Positions 1 through 7,149 of a DNA stretch of 29,548 bases are shown here, in pieces. The DNA lies in contig CAYSXI010000046.1 in assembly GCA_964434955.1 (NCBI GenBank), positions 1 through 29,548 of the forward strand, read 5' to 3'. Positions within the stretch are counted from its first letter, which is position 1, and every line of letters begins with the position of its first letter. Made by a program: the position numbers and the translations under genes. The notes under the pieces were generated by a model, which was not told where the DNA came from, searched no databases, and saw only the letters and a program-made list of their open reading frames with translations. Source of the DNA: JANQLU01 sp964434955 (lineage in GTDB: Bacteria; Planctomycetota; Planctomycetia; Pirellulales; Pirellulaceae).

Positions 1-600
1 TTTTCGTCAAACTGCGACCATAGATTCGAAGACCTTTTCCTTGCAAAACAGCAGGTTGATTTCGAGCGGCTTCAAAGCCTTTGTGATTCACGAAGCCCCA
101 AACACATCGTTGAATTCGGCTGCAATTCAGGACTCCTGCTCCAGCACATGACCAAAGAGTTGAGCGGCATCGAGACCGCAATTGGCATTGAGATTAATGC
201 AGAGCAAGTCATGAAGAATCAAGAGTCGTCAAAATTCGATCCTCAAATCAGTTTCTCTAATACTGACGGAGGCGAATGGCTTTTCGCAAATGGAAAGCCA
301 AACTCGTTGTTCGTATCCAATGGCGGAGTCCTCGAGTATTTCCGTCGCGAGCGACTTAATGAAATGCTGACTCACATTTCCAGCAACCTTGGGCCAGCCG
401 TTTTCTTCGCGGTTGAGCCTGTTGCCAACGACCACGACTGGAGCAAGACAACCGATTCCATTCCGTTTGGTGAAGAACTGTCGTTCTCTCACAACTACAC
501 CGATCTATTTGAATCCAACGGGTTCCAAGTCATTCATCAACGACCTGTAGAATTCAACTCGTGGAAAATGATGGCGACGATTGCAGTTACCGAAGGTTAG
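1..600 (+). CDS. SAM-dependent methyltransferase, 5'-truncated by window edge
   Basis: The frame is open from base 1, so the true start lies outside the window; the first ATG at 148 falls inside the domain and is not the start. The visible part is 199 residues. A class I methyltransferase motif I is seen at about residues 36-46 (IVEFGCNSGLL), followed by an acidic residue ending the second strand (GIEIN, about residue 65), where the SAM ribose is normally held. Further on, SNGGVLEYF and later strands fit the rest of a Rossmann fold. The substrate cannot be told. No relation to metal handling is evident; it is probably an unrelated neighbour at the cluster's left edge. The next gene starts 59 bases after the stop. 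Confidence 0.75.
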   Translation, partial: FSSNCDHRFEDLFLAKQQVDFERLQSLCDSRSPKHIVEFGCNSGLLLQHMTKELSGIETAIGIEINAEQVMKNQESSKFDPQISFSNTDGGEWLFANGKPNSLFVSNGGVLEYFRRERLNEMLTHISSNLGPAVFFAVEPVANDHDWSKTTDSIPFGEELSFSHNYTDLFESNGFQVIHQRPVEFNSWKMMATIAVTEG

Positions 601-659
601 GATTAGAAAGTTCGTTTGAACGTTCGGGCGATTCTGCTTTCAAGATTAACGGAGGATTT

Positions 660-1073
660 ATGAGAAGGTTGTGTTCGATTGCAGTTCTGTTATGCCTTGG
701 CGCATTGACTGGATGCGATCGCGAAATCCAGAAGTCCGCTTCGTCTAATTCAAGCCAAGCCTCAAATGCGGCGCCAATTCAGTTCACGAATCGAGTGGTT
801 GAGGTTTCATGCGGCCAATGCCAACTTGAAATGAAGGGCGACGGATGCGAACTTGCTGTCAGGATTGACGGAAAGGCGTACTACGTCGATGGAAGTTCGA
901 TCGACGACCACGGCGATGCTCACGGAGACGATGGTTTATGCAACTGCATTCGAAAGGCCAAAGTCTCCGGCGAGATTGTTGATGGACGTTTCGTGGCAAC
1001 ATCAGTCGAAGTTTTAAAGAGCGAAGCTAATAAGGAACGCGAATCGACTGGCGCAAGCTCACTTCTTTTCTGA
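660..1073 (+). CDS. small DUF6370-like lipoprotein with CGQC motif
   Basis: Predicted 137-residue lipoprotein. The signal peptide ends in a lipobox (ALTGC, Cys19). The start ATG at 660 is chosen because it begins this signal peptide and has GGAGG at 651-655; a longer frame from 561 overlaps the upstream gene and is unlikely. The mature part carries VSCGQCQ (about residues 58-64), GCELAVRIDGKAYYVDG, DDHGDAHGDDGLCNCIRKA and a VSGEIVDGRF strand. These match my memory of the DUF6370 family, found in planctomycetes; its function is unknown. The paired Cys and His residues would suit metal or redox chemistry in the periplasm (inference). The last 15 bases overlap the end of the convergent TolC-type gene. 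Confidence 0.8.
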   Translation: MRRLCSIAVLLCLGALTGCDREIQKSASSNSSQASNAAPIQFTNRVVEVSCGQCQLEMKGDGCELAVRIDGKAYYVDGSSIDDHGDAHGDDGLCNCIRKAKVSGEIVDGRFVATSVEVLKSEANKERESTGASSLLF

Positions 1074-2510
1074 GCTGCTATCTGCTTCAGGTTCGGGCTC
1101 GAGATCCTCTGCTACCAAGGATTCCGTCTCGAGTTCTGGTTGAATCGGCGAGTTAACGATTCCGTCAGACTGAATTGGTTCCAGCTGTCCAACGCTTCTT
1201 GTCAGAGAGGCAAGAAGCTGACTGTTCTGAGATTGCAAGCCGGCTTCGGTGACGCGATATCGAAGCACGCTGCGCCAGTTGGCAATGAGTTGAACGTACT
1301 CAATCTCATCTGTTGAATATTCGTCAATGGCGAGGTCCAGCGTCCGTTGTGCTTTCGGGATAATGTCGTTTCGAATCAACTCCAACGTTTGTTGATTGCT
1401 TTCGAGTTTGGCGACTAAGTCAAACACTTCTTCAGCGACGATGTCTTGCAAGCTATCCAACTTGCTTTGGGAGGCACGGCGGTTGGCTTGGGCTTCACAG
1501 ATGCCAGCTCTTATCCGACTTTTATAGACAGGCAGGTTGAATCCAATCCCAAGCAACAAAGCGTCGTCACCATTGGCGACCGGGCTGATTCCGCTGTCTG
1601 ATGTCGCGATCCAATTTAGCCCCACAGTGAAGTCGGGTTTTTCTTCGAGTTGAGCGAGGTGGATTTTCTTTCCGTCTCGGCTAATGTTGGCCAGTTGTGA
1701 TTGCAAGTCCGGTCTTGTCTGCACGGCGGATGCGATCAACGCGTCAACGTCGAGATGTTGGGTTTGAGTCTGGAGCTGGTCGAGAATTTGCAATTGCGAA
1801 CTTGGATCAACGTGAAGCAGCCTGGCAAGTCGAGCTTGAAACGACTTTTCTTTCTGCTGTAACTCCGTGAGTTGGTTTTCAACTTTCGATTGTTCGACCT
1901 GAACGTTCAGAACGTCCTGTTGCGTTACCGATTGCTTGACTTCGTATTGCCGCTGGATCACTTCGGCAATTTGAGCAAGCGACTCCGCGTCTTCTTTCGT
2001 GATCTCAATCGACTTTCGAATGAAAAGCAACTGGTAGCAAGCGGTGCGAATCTTTTCCGCAATTTCAAGCTGTATTCGAATCAAGTCCGACTCTGCGGCA
2101 GCAACTTCGTCTGAGACGATGGCAGCTTTGGTTGCTCGGCGCTGAGCGTTGGTAAACTTCTGGCTTACGCCCAAAGCAAACGCCTGTCGCCCGGCTGCCG
2201 TTTCAATTGGTGACAGGTGCGTTGTCGTGTTCACCATCGGATCCGGAAGCGAAAGCACTTGCGGTATCCGGTGTCTGATCGCTTCGATCTTGTGCTGGGC
2301 TTCTTGCAACCGAGGATTTCGTTGCAAACCAAGCTGAACGTATTCTTCGATGTTACCTGATTCCGAAGTACTAACTACAGGTTCAGTTGCGCGGCTAGTT
2401 TCGGTGAAGCAAGGATCAGAATGCTGGAGCGTCTGCAAAATCGTTTGGGGCGAACGACAGCCCATTAATGCAATTATTGCTAATGCCGCCACGAGTATTT
2501 GATTCCGCAT
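1059..2510 (-). CDS. TolC/CusC-type outer-membrane efflux lipoprotein
   Basis: Predicted 483-residue outer-membrane channel of the TolC family, the exit duct of a tripartite RND efflux system. Residues 1-18 form a lipoprotein signal (LMGC, Cys18), which fixes the ATG at 2510; the longer frame from a TTG at 2549 only adds residues ahead of the signal. Two OEP halves are visible: EEYVQLGLQRNPRL...EAIRHRIPQ opens the first, LIASAVQTRPDLQSQ the second. Both have long Gln/Glu/Ala coiled-coil helices. The C-terminal tail is acidic (EPEPEADSSSEKK). It lies opposite to the nearest RND module, across an 818-base non-coding gap, so it has its own promoter. It probably serves the pump at 7150-10356 (inference). 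Confidence 0.9.
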   Translation of the reverse strand: MRNQILVAALAIIALMGCRSPQTILQTLQHSDPCFTETSRATEPVVSTSESGNIEEYVQLGLQRNPRLQEAQHKIEAIRHRIPQVLSLPDPMVNTTTHLSPIETAAGRQAFALGVSQKFTNAQRRATKAAIVSDEVAAAESDLIRIQLEIAEKIRTACYQLLFIRKSIEITKEDAESLAQIAEVIQRQYEVKQSVTQQDVLNVQVEQSKVENQLTELQQKEKSFQARLARLLHVDPSSQLQILDQLQTQTQHLDVDALIASAVQTRPDLQSQLANISRDGKKIHLAQLEEKPDFTVGLNWIATSDSGISPVANGDDALLLGIGFNLPVYKSRIRAGICEAQANRRASQSKLDSLQDIVAEEVFDLVAKLESNQQTLELIRNDIIPKAQRTLDLAIDEYSTDEIEYVQLIANWRSVLRYRVTEAGLQSQNSQLLASLTRSVGQLEPIQSDGIVNSPIQPELETESLVAEDLEPEPEADSSSEKK

Positions 2511-3328
2511 TGATGTAGTTCCATCTACAACTTCAGTTGACGTCTCCAATAGTTATCGTCTGAATAATCCGTACAAGCTAACCTTGGCGAAATGAGTCTT
2601 AATACTGATTCAAGCGGAACAGATTAACTGCCGCCGTACATTGATACGGACTTATACGCAGCTCTTTCAGCGTCGTTGAGTTTTGGTCGTCGAATTCCTT
2701 CCAAATTTCAGTCTGGAATCGTGATTCTATTGACCACCGCCTGCAGAATGACTCCCTCAACAGCGTCGGATTTGGCGTGGCATTTTTGTTGAAATTGAAG
2801 ATTCCCAAGGCCTCAAAAGTGATTCAAATCCAGTACTGACGCCACGAAACAACTTTGGATTGGCGATCTGTATCATCGCGCTGGTTCGCTCAATTTCGCT
2901 AAACTCGCGTCGGCGACCGAGGCCGATGCACTTTGGGGCTCAAGCTTCGCGCCATCGGCGTGAAACGCCGATGGGAGTTGAATGCTGACAATTCAAATGC
3001 ATTCGGACACCCGTTTTGGATTTGAAGGCATTCGAGATGCGCGGTTCGAAGAATCAACTGGATGACAGGATTACTTAGGATTCAAGCAATGAAGCCGTAG
3101 AGATATGAACGTAAACGGCAAGTCGATCGCAAAATTAGCAGATGCTGCAGGGAAGCATTTCACACGATGGAGAGCTTGCAAGTTAGCATTTTCAGCGACT
3201 CAGCCCATTGTTTGTCCCGAGCTTACCAAAACGATTTCGCAATTATCCAGACTTTCTCTGTAACAAGCTGGTATAACGGCATATGTGTAGTAGCGGAATT
3301 AATTTGAACATTCAACGAAAGCAAGTTC
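2511..3328. other. 818-base non-coding region with nested hairpins
   Basis: I see no convincing gene here. Two short open frames (2599-2808 minus; 3105-3263 plus) have no recognisable content. The stretch separates two divergent genes, so it should hold promoters for both. TATAAC at 3272-3277, 52 bases before the ATG at 3329, is a possible -10 box without a good -35. The notable content is a set of inverted repeats around 2922-2974. Confidence 0.6.
2922..2974. repeat. alternative hairpin set (perfect 10-bp stem)
   Basis: CCATCGGCGT (2952-2961) and ACGCCGATGG (2965-2974) form a perfect 10-bp hairpin with a GAA loop. An earlier GCCGATG (2922-2928) can pair with the same CATCGGC (2953-2959), so two structures exclude each other. 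No T-run follows on the plus strand. It could be a REP-like palindrome, a terminator or a switch; the sequence does not decide. Confidence 0.5.
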
Positions 3329-4615
3329 ATGATGTTGGCCAAGAAGATGTTGTTGGCTTCATTAGTCGCCTTTTTGACAGCTGGAGTATGCGAAAATGTA
3401 GACGCTCAGCGAAACAACCAGGGCGTTCCAACGCTACCCCCGACTACAAACCAGCAAGGCAACACATTGGTTCCGCCAACCAATATCCAATCAGCTCCAG
3501 TACAGGGCACACAGCGGTTTGTTGTGCCGAAACAAGGAGTTCCTCAACAACAGCAACGGTTCGTTCAACCTCAACAAGGATTCCCCCAGCAGCAACCGGG
3601 ATTCGCGCAACCTCAACAGGGCATTCCCCAACAACAATTCCAACAGCAGCCGTCTCAACAGCAAGGGAATTTTCAGCAGGGTGCAGTTCCGCAGCAATTT
3701 CAGCAGCCGCCCAAAGTGCTAAGCAAAGCCCAGTTGCGCGATATCGAAACGATGACATCGCAATTGACCCAATACACCAAAATGTTGCATGATCAACACC
3801 ATGCTTTTCTTGAAGGCCAACGGCACGGCGAGAAACTCGACAAAGACGTCACCGCGTTTGAGCGGCAAGCGGAAGCATTGCAAGCGATTGTTTCGCGATC
3901 AGATGGAAGCCAACAATCCATGCTGCAAATGCGTGGAAGTGCGAGCGACTTCCTGCAGCTTTCATTTCGGATTTCGCGAACCATTGATCTGACCCAGCCT
4001 TGGCTTCGCGGTGGGCAGGCTCAAAACGGCATCACCCAAATGCGACAAGTGGCTCAGGGAATAACCAATATTGCTTTACGTGTCGATCAGTACCTTCCAG
4101 TTGATAGACAATTGATTGACCGTCAAACGGAAATCCTGGAGGCAGCGGTCAAGGAATTGCATGACGAGTTTCATGAGCACCTGGAAGGCTACGAAGTCTC
4201 AAGGCATCTGGACGAAGACCTCGAAGGCGTTGAGACACTTGTCGAGCATATGCACGAATTGGCGCACAACAAGAGTTGGGGCCAAATCAATATTAACCAT
4301 CTTTGGCAAGACATCGGACAGGTGCGACAGAAAACAGCTCACATTGAGTCGCTGTTCGTAAGGCAAAGTCAAATCGGCGTGCGAACTCGGGACTGGGTTG
4401 GCATTGAGCATTCACGAGACGCGATTACCGACGTACTTTCGTCCGCATATCTTTTGGAGCACATGATTCGAAAGACACAACCGGTGCAGCAACAGCAACC
4501 ATTCCACCAACCCAATCGAGACACGAGGCCATTACGAGATCGTCACGGTCACCCTGTTGATCCGAATAGGATTCTGGATCGTCATGGTCATTCCCACGAT
4601 CGCGGAAACCGATAG
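3329..4615 (+). CDS. secreted Gln-rich protein with duplicated His-rich helical segment
   Basis: Unrecognised 428-residue protein. A signal peptide runs to about residue 26 (cleavage after VDA). Residues 60-128 are low-complexity Gln/Pro/Phe repeats of the type QPQQGFPQQQ. The rest is predicted helical and contains an internal duplication: LHDQHHAFLEGQ...LDKDVTAFE (from residue 153) resembles LHDEFHEHLEGY...LDEDLEGVE (from residue 277), 124 residues later, each ending in further helix. The C-terminus is His/Arg/Asp-rich (RHGHPVDPNRILDRHGHSHD). Two ATGs stand in tandem (3329, 3332); the ribosome site is weak. The His content and position beside efflux genes suggest periplasmic metal binding (inference). 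Several long overlapping frames exist here only because the repeats lack stops in all frames. Confidence 0.75.
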   Translation: MMLAKKMLLASLVAFLTAGVCENVDAQRNNQGVPTLPPTTNQQGNTLVPPTNIQSAPVQGTQRFVVPKQGVPQQQQRFVQPQQGFPQQQPGFAQPQQGIPQQQFQQQPSQQQGNFQQGAVPQQFQQPPKVLSKAQLRDIETMTSQLTQYTKMLHDQHHAFLEGQRHGEKLDKDVTAFERQAEALQAIVSRSDGSQQSMLQMRGSASDFLQLSFRISRTIDLTQPWLRGGQAQNGITQMRQVAQGITNIALRVDQYLPVDRQLIDRQTEILEAAVKELHDEFHEHLEGYEVSRHLDEDLEGVETLVEHMHELAHNKSWGQININHLWQDIGQVRQKTAHIESLFVRQSQIGVRTRDWVGIEHSRDAITDVLSSAYLLEHMIRKTQPVQQQQPFHQPNRDTRPLRDRHGHPVDPNRILDRHGHSHDRGNR

Positions 4616-4767
4616 AGATCAGGTGGCCTGGGTATGAAGAAGTATGTAAATCGGCACAATCGACGAATTCGTTTACATTCGGCCGATGTAGAAAAACATC
4701 TAGCTTGACGCGGCGATCGGCGAATCCTATTCTTAGTAGTGGTATCCGATTTCGCTCTGGGCGACCT

Positions 4768-5172
4768 TTGAACAAGTCTCAATACATCTCGCTTCTACTA
4801 GTTGGCCTCGTAGTGCTCTGTCCCTTTCAGTGCGTTTTCGGCGGCTGTTTAGCTAGTTATGTTGGCGATGATGCAGTCACTTGTTCGGCTTGTGACCATT
4901 GCTCAGAGCCGGTTGATAACGAAGAGCCAAATCCCAATTCACCGAGTGACTGTAACTGTGGTGACTGTTTCTGCCGTGGAGCATTACCGGTCGATGAAGT
5001 TACGCAGGACATCGTCCTGACCGAACTCGTTTCTTACATGACGAGTTGGGTTAAGCTTGATTTGCCGCTGGTTGAATTGCCAACGAGTCAAATTCAGCGT
5101 CACTCAAATGTGCTGCCGACCGACGCTTCCGCGCTAGAAGTACGCGCGGCCCTCTGCTGCTGGCTCATCTAA
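4768..5172 (+). CDS. small secreted Cys-rich protein (module 1)
   Basis: Unrecognised small exported protein, 134 residues from a TTG at 4768. No ATG is available in frame; an alternative TTG at 4705 adds 21 charged residues before the hydrophobic signal, so 4768 is preferred with modest confidence. The signal segment is ISLLLVGLVVLCPFQC. The mature part is dense in Cys: CSACDHC (39-45) and CNCGDCFC (62-69) separated by an acidic Asn/Pro linker. The C-terminus VRAALCCWLI resembles that of the protein at 19123-19629 (VRAHLLLGVQLI), which has the same layout. Each precedes an RND adaptor gene. A role as periplasmic metal trap or sensor is inference only. Confidence 0.65.
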   Translation: MNKSQYISLLLVGLVVLCPFQCVFGGCLASYVGDDAVTCSACDHCSEPVDNEEPNPNSPSDCNCGDCFCRGALPVDEVTQDIVLTELVSYMTSWVKLDLPLVELPTSQIQRHSNVLPTDASALEVRAALCCWLI

Positions 5173-5203
5173 AGCCGCGGATTTCTATTTTCCTCTACGC
5201 ATA

Positions 5204-5250
5204 GAGCGTTACTGCGCGCTTCTTTTAACGAACGTCGCGTCTGAACGCTC
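5204..5250 (+). promoter_or_regulatory. inverted repeat downstream of the Cys-rich gene
   Basis: GAGCGTT (5204-5210) pairs perfectly with AACGCTC (5244-5250), enclosing GCGCGCTTCTTTT. The corresponding site after the paralogous gene (19631-19726) also has paired arms around GCGCCTTCTTTT, and the T-rich core begins about 43-44 bases after the stop codon in both. A shared attenuator or processing site is possible. Confidence 0.4.
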
Positions 5251-5302
5251 GGTAGCTGGAATTCTGAGTCTGAATTTCCGTCTCCGAGATCAATGCGAAA
5301 CA

Positions 5303-5361
5303 CTCCTGCCGGACTGCTTCAGAGCCTAAGTAGGTTCCGACGGTACACAGTTCGGCAGGAG
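5303..5361 (+). ncRNA. structured RNA-like leader element, copy 1
   Basis: CTCCTGCCGGACTG (5303-5316) pairs with CAGTTCGGCAGGAG (5348-5361) over 14 bp with one G-U. Inside sits a small hairpin: AGCC (5323-5326) with GGTT (5333-5336). The remaining interior (CTTCAG on one side, CCGACGGTACA on the other) is unpaired and identical in the second copy at 21261-21319. The two copies agree at 54 of 59 positions; both stem differences keep pairing and the other three fall in the apical loop. The element ends 34 bases before the adaptor's ATG. There is no T-run after it, so it is not an ordinary terminator. It may be a cis-regulatory or mRNA-processing element, or a dispersed palindromic repeat. It matches no riboswitch class I can name. 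Confidence 0.6.
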
Positions 5362-5395
5362 CCTAATTCATCGAAATCTTCATTGGTATTTTAAC

Positions 5396-7069
5396 ATGAG
5401 CGAATCAACACCAAGCATAACGGATGTTGCGGAACATGCTGACGTCACAAATGACTCAGCTGCAGCCCCAGATGCCCAATCACATTCTGCGGCCAGTGAT
5501 GCGTCAGTGCATACTGCCAAGCAAGGTTTCCTTAGGGGAGTTGCGACCTCCATTATTGGTGGCATCCCAACCTTGATTGTTTTGGCTGCGCTTGGCGGAC
5601 TGGCATGGTGGGGGCATCACCATGAATGGAGCCTGCCGAAATTTTCGGAACTTACCGGTAGCGAAAAAGAGACGGGCGTACTTTGGTGTGACGAACATGG
5701 AGTCCCGGAAGCTGACTGTATTTCGTGCAATGCGGACTTGATGCCGAAAGGGGAGCTATTCGGCTGGTGTAAAGAGCACGGTGTTCACGAATGTGTGCTT
5801 CACAATCCCCAACTATCACAGTTGAGCGAAGTGCCTGAAATCAACCAAGAGGATCTCGATCGCGCCTCTGAAGCAATTGCTGCCTACCCGCGAACCAAGA
5901 ACGATCCTGGCTGCAAAATGCATCTGCGTAGAATTCAGTTTCCGTCCGTTGAATCTATTGAACAAGCGGGCATCGACATCAAGCTTGTCGATCGCGGGCC
6001 AGTTGTTGAAACGATCAAGACAACAGGTGAAATCGTCTACGACCCGACACGTGTTACACATTTGTCGTCTCGTTCCAGTGGAACAATTTGGTTAGTCGAG
6101 AAAAACGTCGGAGACAAAGTCCGGCAAGGCGATCTGCTCGCGCTCATCGATGCCGTCGAAGTCGGTCGCCTGAAATCGCGACTTTTGCAAGCACTAGCAC
6201 AGCTTGAACTAGACACCCGAACGCTCGAGCGTGTTTCGCGCCTGGGCGGTTCGGTAATTCCCGAGAAGCAAATTCAGGAAGCTGAGGCCGCGAAGTCCGA
6301 AACGGAATACGAGGTCGAGAGTGCGGTTCAGGCTCTGTCCAATTTAGGATTTCCGATTCAATTGGATGATGTCAAAGGAAAATCGGCAAACGCCGTGAGT
6401 TCCAAGCTCAGGTTTCTTGGCCTGCCTCAGTCAATCATTGATTCCATGAAGCAGGCAAATGGTTCGGCAAACCTAATTCCCGTGCTGTCGCCTCGTGACG
6501 GTATTGTTGTAAGTCGGGATGCAGTCGCCGGAGAAGTTATTGCAACGGGAAAACCATTGTTTACGATCGCGGACACGAGTGAGATGTGGTTGCTGCTAAA
6601 CGTTCGCCTTGAAGAATCGGAACGAATTGCGATTGGCCAGAAGGTCGTATTCATCCCAGATGGTTCGGAAAAGGAAACGGTTGGCACACTCACCTGGGTC
6701 AGTACAGAAGTTGATAGTCAAACGCGAACGGTTAGAGTCCGCGCAGAACTGACCAATGACAACGGGCGTCTTCGTAACGAAACGTTTGGTGCGGGTGAAA
6801 TCATTTTACGTGATGTCAAAAATGCGGTTCTTGTACCCAATGAAGCCATCCACTGGGAGGGTTGTTGCCACGTCGCATTTGTTCGCGACAAGGATTACTT
6901 CAACGACGGATCGTACAAAGTCTTCCACACCCGAAGTGTCCGCCCCGGTGCAGTCATGGGTGATAACACGGAAGTAATAGCCGGGCTATTGCCGGGCGAG
7001 GTCGTCGTCACCAAAGGCAGCGGAATCCTGAGAGCTGAGTTGTTGAAAGGAAACTTGGGCGCTGGCTGA
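5396..7069 (+). CDS. CusB/CzcB-type RND periplasmic adaptor with Cys/His N-terminal domain
   Basis: Predicted 557-residue membrane-fusion protein linking an inner-membrane RND pump to a TolC channel. Residues 1-45 are a polar cytoplasmic stretch; 48-73 form one membrane anchor. Next comes a periplasmic metal-binding region with two related motifs: WC-x-EH-GVPEADC-IS-C (97-111) and WC-x-EH-GVHEC (124-133). The HlyD core follows: SSRSSGTIWLVEKNVGDKVRQGDLLALID (lipoyl-like half), a coiled-coil hairpin, and the second lipoyl half (LSPRDGIVVSRDAVAGEVI...), then beta-barrel and membrane-proximal domains. The same Cys/His motif recurs in the lipoprotein at 10383-10739. The pump gene follows after 80 bases. 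The ATG at 5396 has no clear ribosome site. Confidence 0.92.
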   Translation: MSESTPSITDVAEHADVTNDSAAAPDAQSHSAASDASVHTAKQGFLRGVATSIIGGIPTLIVLAALGGLAWWGHHHEWSLPKFSELTGSEKETGVLWCDEHGVPEADCISCNADLMPKGELFGWCKEHGVHECVLHNPQLSQLSEVPEINQEDLDRASEAIAAYPRTKNDPGCKMHLRRIQFPSVESIEQAGIDIKLVDRGPVVETIKTTGEIVYDPTRVTHLSSRSSGTIWLVEKNVGDKVRQGDLLALIDAVEVGRLKSRLLQALAQLELDTRTLERVSRLGGSVIPEKQIQEAEAAKSETEYEVESAVQALSNLGFPIQLDDVKGKSANAVSSKLRFLGLPQSIIDSMKQANGSANLIPVLSPRDGIVVSRDAVAGEVIATGKPLFTIADTSEMWLLLNVRLEESERIAIGQKVVFIPDGSEKETVGTLTWVSTEVDSQTRTVRVRAELTNDNGRLRNETFGAGEIILRDVKNAVLVPNEAIHWEGCCHVAFVRDKDYFNDGSYKVFHTRSVRPGAVMGDNTEVIAGLLPGEVVVTKGSGILRAELLKGNLGAG

Positions 7070-7149
7070 CTGTGCGAACATTGACAGCCGGTCGGCTGAA
7101 ATAACTTACGCAGTTTCCCAACTTTCGTCACCAAACAGAATACCAACTC

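Noticed and set aside
561..659. Longer start for the DUF6370-like lipoprotein
   Set aside because: It would overlap the methyltransferase gene and place 33 residues ahead of a clear lipoprotein signal; GGAGG fits the ATG at 660.
2599..2808. 69-codon minus-strand frame in the long non-coding region
   Set aside because: It begins with TTG without a ribosome site and shows no family resemblance.
3105..3263. 52-codon plus-strand frame starting ATG-AAC-GTA
   Set aside because: Short, no ribosome site, no recognisable content; cannot be separated from chance.
3283..3792. Several overlapping frames on both strands in the Gln-rich gene
   Set aside because: CAA/CAG repeats lack stops in other frames; only the frame of 3329-4615 has a signal peptide and a coherent protein.
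5303..5361. The duplicated hairpin as an ordinary intrinsic terminator
   Set aside because: No T-run follows either copy, and the large interior with 30 identical bases is not needed for a terminator.
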